Shown here: positions 14,777 through 20,042 of the stretch, in pieces
Layout of the letters: the number at the start of each line of letters is the position of its first letter
Numbering within the stretch: position 1 is the stretch's first letter
Assembly (NCBI GenBank): GCA_900550645.1
Contig: URTA01000047.1
Span: 1 to 20,042 of the forward strand
From: an uncultured Porphyromonadaceae bacterium
GTDB lineage: Bacteria > Bacteroidota > Bacteroidia > Bacteroidales > Muribaculaceae
Direction: 5' to 3'
Length of the DNA: 20,042 nucleotides
Notes under the pieces: model-generated
The model's database searches: none
Seen by the model: only the letters and a program-made list of their open reading frames with translations
Told to the model about the DNA's origin: nothing
Program-made: the position numbers and the translations under genes

Positions 14777-16351
14777 ATGCCTGAATACAAGAAACAGTCA
14801 CAAGGGCAATTTTCGAAGTCCCAACCCGCGACAGACTCAGTGGGGAAGTTGCCGCCTCATGACAATGACCTCGAGGAGGCTGTCCTCGGCGCACTCATGA
14901 TCGAGAAGGACGCATACATGAGCGTGTGCGACCTGCTCACTCCCGATGCCTTCTACGACCCGCGCCACAAGATGATATACGCCGCTATTGAATCGCTTGG
15001 CTTCAACCAGCGGCCGATAGACATGATTTCCGTGACCGAGCAGTTGCGTGCCGACAAGACACTCGACAAGGTGGGAGGGGCTGTCTATATAACTGACCTC
15101 ACGTCGCGTGTCTATTCCGCAGCCCATGTGGAGTTTCACGCCCGCATTGTCAACCAGAAATACCTGGCTCGCCGCCTCATTAACTTCGCGTCCAAAATTG
15201 AATCTCAGGCATTTGACGAGTCCAATGACGTGGACGACTTGCTGCAGGAGGCCGAAAGCAAGCTGTTTGAAATTTCGCAGACACAGCTGAAGCGCGAAGT
15301 CGAGCAGATAGACCCGGTCATCAATCTCGCCCTCGAACAGATGCAGAACGCCCGCAACACCGAGACCGGTCTTTCGGGTTTGCAGACCGGATACACAGAG
15401 CTCGACAAGATGACCGGCGGCTGGCAGAACTCCGACCTTATCATCATTGCGGCGCGTCCGGCTATGGGTAAGACAGCCTTTGTCCTTTCAATGGCGAAGA
15501 ATATGGCCATTGACTATTCCATACCGACGGCGATATTCACCCTCGAGATGTCAAACGTACAGCTGGTCAAGCGTCTGCTGTCAAATATCGGCTCGATTGA
15601 GGGCGAGAAAATCAAGAGCGGACAGCTGAGCAACGCAGAGCAGGACTACCTCAATTCGCAGCTTTCCAGCGTGTACGGTGCGCCGATGTACCTCGACGAG
15701 ACCCCGGGCTTGAGCATCACGGAGCTGCGAACCAAGGCCCGCCGCCTGGTGCGCGAACATGGCGTGAAGATGATAATGATAGACTACCTGCAGCTCATGA
15801 CTGCCGCCGGTATGCGCCTCGGCAGCCGCGAGCAGGAGGTCAGCACGATTTCTCGCTCGCTAAAAGCCCTTGCCAAGGAGTTGAACATACCCATTATCGC
15901 CCTGTCGCAGCTCAACCGTTCCACGGAATCACGCGAGGACAAACGCCCGATGCTCTCCGACCTGCGCGAATCGGGCGCGATAGAGCAGGATGCCGACATC
16001 GTGTGCTTTATCCACCGCCCCGAATACTACAGCCGCGAGGGCGTGGATGCGCAGGGCAATGACATCAGGGGCATGGCGGAACTTATTGTGGCAAAGCACC
16101 GTAGCGGCGCAGTGGGGACAATCAAGCTGCGATTTATCAAGAATTTTGCGAAATTCGAGAACTACCAGGAGTCGTTCTCGTCATTCGACGCAGCCAACAG
16201 CGTACCGAATATTCAGCAGATACCCAGCCGCATGAACAGCGAGCCGGCAGACGGCGGCGTAAGCCTGACCGACTCGTTTGCCCAGTCTGCCAACTCGACA
16301 TCCATGCCCGACATCATGCCTGGCAAGGACGAAGGCCCGCTCCCCTTCTGA
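14777..16351 (+). CDS. dnaB: replicative DNA helicase DnaB
   Basis: A 524-residue ring helicase that unwinds DNA at the replication fork. The N-terminal domain (about 28-130, starting LPPHDNDLEEAVLGALM) binds primase. The RecA-like domain carries Walker A ARPAMGKTAF (226-235), TLEMS (255-259), Walker B MIMIDYLQL (332-340), SQLNRSTE (377-384) and the arginine-finger region DLRESGAIEQDADIV (395-409). No intein is present. The C-terminal 60 residues are polar and variable, as usual in Bacteroidota. The first 25 residues are a polar tail; the ATG at 14777 is accepted although no Shine-Dalgarno is seen. It follows menA by 37 bp and may share its transcript. It converges on rubrerythrin with 16 bp between the stops. 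Confidence 0.97.
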   Translation: MPEYKKQSQGQFSKSQPATDSVGKLPPHDNDLEEAVLGALMIEKDAYMSVCDLLTPDAFYDPRHKMIYAAIESLGFNQRPIDMISVTEQLRADKTLDKVGGAVYITDLTSRVYSAAHVEFHARIVNQKYLARRLINFASKIESQAFDESNDVDDLLQEAESKLFEISQTQLKREVEQIDPVINLALEQMQNARNTETGLSGLQTGYTELDKMTGGWQNSDLIIIAARPAMGKTAFVLSMAKNMAIDYSIPTAIFTLEMSNVQLVKRLLSNIGSIEGEKIKSGQLSNAEQDYLNSQLSSVYGAPMYLDETPGLSITELRTKARRLVREHGVKMIMIDYLQLMTAAGMRLGSREQEVSTISRSLKALAKELNIPIIALSQLNRSTESREDKRPMLSDLRESGAIEQDADIVCFIHRPEYYSREGVDAQGNDIRGMAELIVAKHRSGAVGTIKLRFIKNFAKFENYQESFSSFDAANSVPNIQQIPSRMNSEPADGGVSLTDSFAQSANSTSMPDIMPGKDEGPLPF

Positions 16352-16374
16352 CAGGCAGTTGTCCCGTTCAGAAG
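16345..16374. terminator. hairpin between convergent dnaB and rubrerythrin
   Basis: CTTCTGA (16345-16351) and TCAGAAG (16368-16374) are perfect inverted arms. Each arm contains the stop codon of one of the two convergent genes, with a 16-nt loop between. A bidirectional terminator is possible, but there is no T-run on either side. Confidence 0.3.
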
Positions 16375-16916
16375 TTGTCGGCGCGTATCTCGAAGTATGC
16401 CTGCGGATGCTTGCACACGGGGCATACCTCGGGTGCTTTCTTGCCGATGACCACATGACCGCAGTTGCCGCATACCCACACGGTGTCGCCTTCGCGTGAG
16501 AACACGAGGCCTTGCTCGATGTTGGCGATGAGCCGGCGGTAACGCTCCTCATGCTCCTTCTCGATTTTCGCCACCATGGCAAACAGGGCGGCAATCTGCG
16601 CAAACCCTTCCTCGCGGGCCTCGGCGGCGAAACGCTCGTACATGTCTGTCCATTCATAGTTCTCGCCGTCGGCTGCGTCGCGCAGGTTGTCGAGCGTCGA
16701 GGCGATTTCGCCGCCGTGCAGCAGCTTGAACCACAGCTTGGCGTGTTCCTTCTCGTTGGCTGCCGTCTCCTCGAATATCTTGGCTATCTGCACATATCCG
16801 TCCTTGCGGGCTTTGGAGGCATAGTAGGTGTACTTGTTGCGAGCCATCGATTCTCCGGCGAATGCGGCTTGCAGGTTCTGCTCTGTGCGAGAGCCTTTCA
16901 GTGTCTTTTCGTCCAT
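16368..16916 (-). CDS. rbr: rubrerythrin
   Basis: A 182-residue non-haem iron peroxidase that reduces hydrogen peroxide in anaerobes, taking electrons through its rubredoxin centre. The ferritin-like four-helix part holds the paired iron ligands in the ExxH-type helices EETAANEKEHAKLW and AMVAKIEKEHEERY. The C-terminal rubredoxin-like domain has CGNCG and CPVCKH, four cysteines for one iron. The start MDEKTLKG at 16916 is chosen over an upstream in-frame Met at 17021, because rubrerythrins begin this way and the extra 35 residues are Pro- and Arg-rich and lie in the intergenic region. It is divergent from the 5'-nucleotidase gene, 110 bp apart. No clear promoter was found. Confidence 0.95.
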   Translation of the reverse strand: MDEKTLKGSRTEQNLQAAFAGESMARNKYTYYASKARKDGYVQIAKIFEETAANEKEHAKLWFKLLHGGEIASTLDNLRDAADGENYEWTDMYERFAAEAREEGFAQIAALFAMVAKIEKEHEERYRRLIANIEQGLVFSREGDTVWVCGNCGHVVIGKKAPEVCPVCKHPQAYFEIRADNF

Positions 16917-16972
16917 TATGTGTCGTTGTTTTGGGGTTTGACATGGCATTTGCGCTGTTTCGGGCGGCTGGA

Positions 16973-17004
16973 TTTGCCCAATTCGCCGATAATGTGTAAT
17001 TTCA
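16973..17004 (+). promoter_or_regulatory. probable promoter of the 5'-nucleotidase gene
   Basis: TTTG (16973-16976) is followed after 20 bp by TAATTTCA (16997-17004). The spacing is ideal, but the -7 box differs from TAnnTTTG at its last two bases. The ATG lies 22 bp downstream. Confidence 0.45.
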
Positions 17005-17026
17005 CGGCATAAACAACGCAAAGGCT

Positions 17027-18601
17027 ATGACATTAAAACGTATACGCAGGATAATTGTTCCCCTGATGCTGTCGGCTTTGGCTGTCGCCTCTGCCGACAC
17101 GGTGGTGCTGCTGCACACCAATGACACTCACTCTGCCATTGACCCCAACGCAAAGGGCGCGGGCGGTGTGCTGCAACGCAAGGCGATAATCGACAGTGTG
17201 CGCAACGTCCAGAAAAACGTGGTGCTGATAGATGCCGGCGACGTGGTGCAAGGCACGCTCTACTTCAGTTTCTTCGGCGGCGACGTGGAGTATCCGCTGA
17301 TGAACATGATGGGCTATGACATTCGCACACTGGGCAACCACGAGTTTGACAACGGCCTCGAGAGCCTCGCCCGGTACTACAAGGACGTGAAGGCCTCGCG
17401 CCTCTCTGCCAACTACGATTTCTCTGCCACCCCGCTGCACGGCATGTTCTCGCCATACGTCATCAAGAAAATAGGCGGCAAGAAGATCGGCTTCATCGGC
17501 ATCAACGTCAACCCGGACAAGCTGATTTCCAAGGCAAACTATCCAGGGCTGGTGTACAAGGACGCTGTCAAGACAGCCAACGAGACGGCGCATTTCCTCA
17601 AGGCTGACAAGAAATGCGACCTGGTGGTAGTGGTGTCGCACATCGGCATCGTGGAGGAAAACGGCAAGCCGACTGACTATGACATCGCCCGCACGAGCCA
17701 CGACATCGACATCATCATCGGCGGTCACTCCCATTCTGTCATCCTCCCCGGCAATGCCGGCAAAGACCCGTCGGTGGTCAAGAACGCTGACGGCCGCGAC
17801 GTGCTGGTGGCGCAGACCGGGCGCGGAGGCAAGTACATCGGCGAAATCACTATTGACACCGACCGCATAAAGAGTGGCGCGGATGCTGCCGAGTACAAGC
17901 TCATTCCAGTCACTGACCGCTTCCCCGCTGACCGTCTCGATGCTCGCATGACGGAGTTCCTAAAGCCGTTCCGCCACGTGGTGGATTCGGTCAACTCGCG
18001 CGTCATCGCAAAATCGCTATATGACCTCGACAGCGACAATTTCAACGGCGGCTATGCCAACTGGGCGGCTGACTTCGCCCGCTGGTACGGCGTTCAGAAG
18101 CTCGACAGCCTTGGCATCGGTCATTGCCGCCCGGTTATAGGCATCATGAATGTGGGCGGCATACGCCACGACATGCCCAAAGGCGATGTGACTGAGGGTC
18201 AGATGCTCAGCACGTTCCCCTTTGCCAACAACATGGTGCTGACCGAGGTGAAAGGCTCTGACCTGATAGATGCCATGAAGAGCGTCGCTGCATCTCCTGC
18301 CGGTGCTGAAGGAGTTAGCGCGAATGTGCGCGTAGTCACCGACGGCAAGGGCGGTTTCGTGCGCATGGTGCTTGACGGCAACGAGATAGACCCCTCGCAG
18401 ACATACATCGTTTCGACCATTTCATACATCATCGAGGGCAACGACGGCTTTGACGCCATAGCCCGAGGCAAGGTGATATGGACGGACAGCAACGTGATGG
18501 CTGTGCCTATAATGCGGTATATCAACCACCTGACGCAGCTCGGGCTGCCAATAGCGCCCGACCCGACAGGACGCTTCCAGAAGCAGGTGACAATACCCTG
18601 A
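17027..18601 (+). CDS. exported bifunctional metallophosphatase/5'-nucleotidase
   Basis: A 524-residue secreted hydrolase of the UshA/5'-nucleotidase family. An N-terminal signal peptide (basic KRIRR, hydrophobic to about 22, ASA-D cleavage) sends it to the periplasm. The calcineurin-like metal-binding domain shows HTNDTHS (30-36), DAGDVVQG (69-76), GNHEFDNG (103-110), VSHIG (203-207) and GGHSHS (232-237), all the expected di-metal ligands. The C-terminal nucleotide-binding domain follows, with GGIRHDMPKG, FPFANNM and NDGFD (472-476), which stacks the base. Both domains are present, so it should release nucleosides from external nucleotides; exact substrate choice is not visible. It is 13 bp before the GH3 gene, probably one operon. 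Confidence 0.93.
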   Translation: MTLKRIRRIIVPLMLSALAVASADTVVLLHTNDTHSAIDPNAKGAGGVLQRKAIIDSVRNVQKNVVLIDAGDVVQGTLYFSFFGGDVEYPLMNMMGYDIRTLGNHEFDNGLESLARYYKDVKASRLSANYDFSATPLHGMFSPYVIKKIGGKKIGFIGINVNPDKLISKANYPGLVYKDAVKTANETAHFLKADKKCDLVVVVSHIGIVEENGKPTDYDIARTSHDIDIIIGGHSHSVILPGNAGKDPSVVKNADGRDVLVAQTGRGGKYIGEITIDTDRIKSGADAAEYKLIPVTDRFPADRLDARMTEFLKPFRHVVDSVNSRVIAKSLYDLDSDNFNGGYANWAADFARWYGVQKLDSLGIGHCRPVIGIMNVGGIRHDMPKGDVTEGQMLSTFPFANNMVLTEVKGSDLIDAMKSVAASPAGAEGVSANVRVVTDGKGGFVRMVLDGNEIDPSQTYIVSTISYIIEGNDGFDAIARGKVIWTDSNVMAVPIMRYINHLTQLGLPIAPDPTGRFQKQVTIP

Positions 18602-18614
18602 CTCTAAAGTAAAC

Positions 18615-19772
18615 ATGGATATGGTGTGGCGGACGATGACACTGTTGCTGCTGCCTCTGCTGGCGGTGACCGTGGCATGCTCTTCGCCGCACCGTCCGTC
18701 TTCAGACCGCACGGAGGCTGCTGCTGTTGACAGCGCGGCGGTCGCTGATTCGCTCTTGCGCGTGAGAGCCGACTCCGCTGTCCGCGCATTGACCCCGGAG
18801 CAGCGTGCCGGAATGTTGCTGATGCCGGCTATGTTCACGCGCCACGACGCACCCACCTTGCGCCAGTTGCGTCATTACGCCCTCGACACACACGCCGGAG
18901 GCATCGTGCTGCTGCGCGGCGACACGCTGTCGGCCCGCATCATCGCCGACACGCTCCGCAGCATGGGACGCGCCGATATGATACTCTCAATCGACGCTGA
19001 ATGGGGACTCGGAATGCGCCTTGAGGACGCGCCGTCATACCCCGTAAACGGCGAACTTGCCACATACGCTTCCGAAAGGCTGATGCGCTCATACGGCTCG
19101 CGCGTGGCGCAGCAATGCCGCCGCCTCGGCATAAACATGGTGCTCGGTCCGGTAGTGGACGTAGTCCCCGAAGGCGGGCAGTCCATAATGTCGCGCCGCA
19201 GTTTCGGTGCAGACCCGGCGCGGGTGGCACGCCTCGCCTCGGCATACGCTCGCGCACTCGAGGAGGGGGGCGTGATTTCCGTGGCGAAACACTTCCCCGG
19301 CCACGGCAGCGTCCCCGAGGACAGCCACCGCACGCTGCCGGTGCTGTACAAGAGCCTTCACCTGCTGCAGAGCCAGGACCTGCTGCCGTTCCGCATATAC
19401 GTTGACAGCGGCATGTCAGGCATCATGGTCGGACACATCGCCGTGCCGGCGGTAGACCCCGACATACAGCCAGCCGCCGTGTCAGCGGCAGTGATAACCG
19501 ACCTGCTGCGCAACGACATGAATTTCCAAGGACTTATACTAACAGATGCCCTCAACATGGGCGGCGCGGAAGGTGCGCCCGCATGGAAAGCAGTGGCTGC
19601 CGGGGCAGACCTGGTGCTTGCTCCCGCCGACACCGACGCGGCACGCCGCGACATCCTCGCCGCCATAGAGCGAGGCGACCTGACCCAAGCCGAGGTGGAC
19701 GCTCACTGCCGCCGCATCTTCTACTACATCTACAAGCTCCGCTCTCCCCGCCGCAGATGTGCTGCGGAATAG
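18615..19772 (+). CDS. glycoside hydrolase family 3 protein, NagZ-type beta-N-acetylhexosaminidase, probable lipoprotein
   Basis: A 385-residue single-domain GH3 enzyme. The N-terminus has a hydrophobic core (LLLLPLLAVTVA) and Cys22 followed by SS, a lipoprotein-like signal whose -3 residue (Thr) is not ideal. The catalytic domain shows EWGLGMRL, GPVVDVVPEGG, KHFPGHG (about 225-231) followed by DSHRTLP with the Asp-His pair used by NagZ-type enzymes as acid/base, and ILTDALNMGG (about 307-316) with the nucleophile Asp. Such enzymes remove N-acetylglucosamine from peptidoglycan or chitin-like fragments. The length fits NagZ-like proteins without the extra GH3 C-terminal domain. It is 13 bp after the 5'-nucleotidase, hinting at joint periplasmic salvage (inference). 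Confidence 0.9.
   Translation: MDMVWRTMTLLLLPLLAVTVACSSPHRPSSDRTEAAAVDSAAVADSLLRVRADSAVRALTPEQRAGMLLMPAMFTRHDAPTLRQLRHYALDTHAGGIVLLRGDTLSARIIADTLRSMGRADMILSIDAEWGLGMRLEDAPSYPVNGELATYASERLMRSYGSRVAQQCRRLGINMVLGPVVDVVPEGGQSIMSRRSFGADPARVARLASAYARALEEGGVISVAKHFPGHGSVPEDSHRTLPVLYKSLHLLQSQDLLPFRIYVDSGMSGIMVGHIAVPAVDPDIQPAAVSAAVITDLLRNDMNFQGLILTDALNMGGAEGAPAWKAVAAGADLVLAPADTDAARRDILAAIERGDLTQAEVDAHCRRIFYYIYKLRSPRRRCAAE
19751..19767 (+). terminator. short hairpin at the 3' end of the GH3 gene
   Basis: CCGCAG, a 5-nt loop and CTGCGG form a perfect 6-bp stem within the last codons. No T-run follows directly, so it may be only a weak or protein-assisted terminator. Confidence 0.3.
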
Positions 19773-19791
19773 AGGCTTTGGCGCAATGCTA

Positions 19792-19989
19792 TCATTTGTA
19801 GTCTAAATTATGTTTCTCGCAGTATTCAATCGCTTCTAAAAAACCGTTTTTGGCAGCTGACACATACCAGTTATTGGCTTTGCAAATATCTTGCTCTACT
19901 CCATGCCCTGTTTCATAGCAGTAAGCAACGCAATACATTCCCCATGGACTTCCAACATTTGCAGCCTTCCTGAACTCAATTATTGCCAA
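19792..19989 (-). CDS. small Sel1-repeat-like protein, possibly a broken C-terminus
   Basis: A 65-residue frame with one Sel1-type repeat: AIIEFRKAANVGSPWGMYCV and AYCYETGHGVEQDICKANNW match the A..FRKAA..G...A...LG..Y..G.GV pattern, and WYVSAAKNGFLEA starts a second repeat. Sel1 proteins usually mediate protein contacts. The only start is a TTG at 19989, preceded directly by two stop codons in frame, and there is no clear ribosome-binding site. Another frame just upstream is open to the window edge, so this could be the tail of a longer gene broken by a frameshift. The DNA is AT-rich compared with the genes to its left, which suggests separate origin. It converges on the GH3 gene, 19 bp apart. 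Confidence 0.6.
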   Translation of the reverse strand: MAIIEFRKAANVGSPWGMYCVAYCYETGHGVEQDICKANNWYVSAAKNGFLEAIEYCEKHNLDYK

Positions 19990-20042
19990 CTATTACTGTC
20001 CGCTAAACCACAAAGAGGCATACCCAACTTCTTGAAAAGCAG
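19980..20042 (-). pseudogene. possible partial coding end at the window edge
   Basis: On the minus strand a frame open from the edge encodes LLFKKLGMPLCGLADSNSWQ before TAA at 19980-19982, overlapping the Sel1 start. It may be the upstream part of the Sel1 gene separated by a frameshift, or the end of an unrelated gene. Twenty codons are too few to decide. Confidence 0.2.

Noticed and set aside
13804..14790. A 328-codon minus-strand frame opposite menA
   Set aside because: menA has both prenyltransferase motifs. The opposite frame is rich in Gln, Arg and His, as expected for an antisense shadow.
16917..17021. N-terminal extension of rubrerythrin by 35 residues
   Set aside because: The family starts near MDEKTLKG, and the extension is Pro/Arg/Cys-rich and overlaps the promoter region of the divergent gene.
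19264..19270. G run inside the GH3 gene as a phase-variation tract
   Set aside because: The frame is intact, the run is only six bases and encodes ordinary Glu-Gly codons.

Overview
The window looks like chromosomal DNA of a Bacteroidota, most likely the order Bacteroidales and perhaps a Muribaculaceae-like genome. The reasons are several copies of the Bacteroidota promoter pattern (TTG, about 20 bp, TAnnTTTG), starts that mostly lack a Shine-Dalgarno sequence, a GC-rich background and the gene families present. The taxonomy is inference. No gap between genes exceeds about 260 bp, and there is no insertion sequence, rRNA or CRISPR array.

Left part (1-8201, almost all minus strand). A tRNA-Arg(CCG) gene is followed by a compact five-gene operon read from about 8201 down to 195: Mod (beta-class N6-adenine methyltransferase), Res (superfamily 2 helicase with a PD-(D/E)xK nuclease), a 72-residue unknown protein, a DndD-like SMC/Rad50 ATPase, and a HerA-type ATPase whose N-terminus resembles DndE. 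Gene spacings are -4 to +6 bp, so it is one unit. It joins a type III restriction-modification pair to Dnd-type proteins but has no DndA, DndB or DndC. It is therefore probably a methylation-based defence system rather than a phosphorothioation system.

The mod gene is broken by a run of eight G residues (7989-7996). A G7 or G10 tract would join the two halves into a protein of about 610 residues. The target-recognition segment is AT-rich against GC-rich flanks. Together these suggest a phase-variable, specificity-swapping modification system, read here in the OFF state unless the tract length is a sequencing error.

Middle (8202-9571). A divergent promoter region with an inverted repeat separates mod from an orphan HipB-like XRE regulator. 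Riboflavin synthase follows.

Right part (9572-20042). A 1369-residue protein with a Schlafen AlbA_2 domain lies 1 bp upstream of menA (menaquinone biosynthesis), followed by the replicative helicase dnaB. Rubrerythrin converges on dnaB. An exported 5'-nucleotidase and a lipoprotein-like family 3 glycoside hydrolase form a probable two-gene operon. The edge holds a small AT-rich Sel1-repeat gene, perhaps the tail of a broken longer gene.
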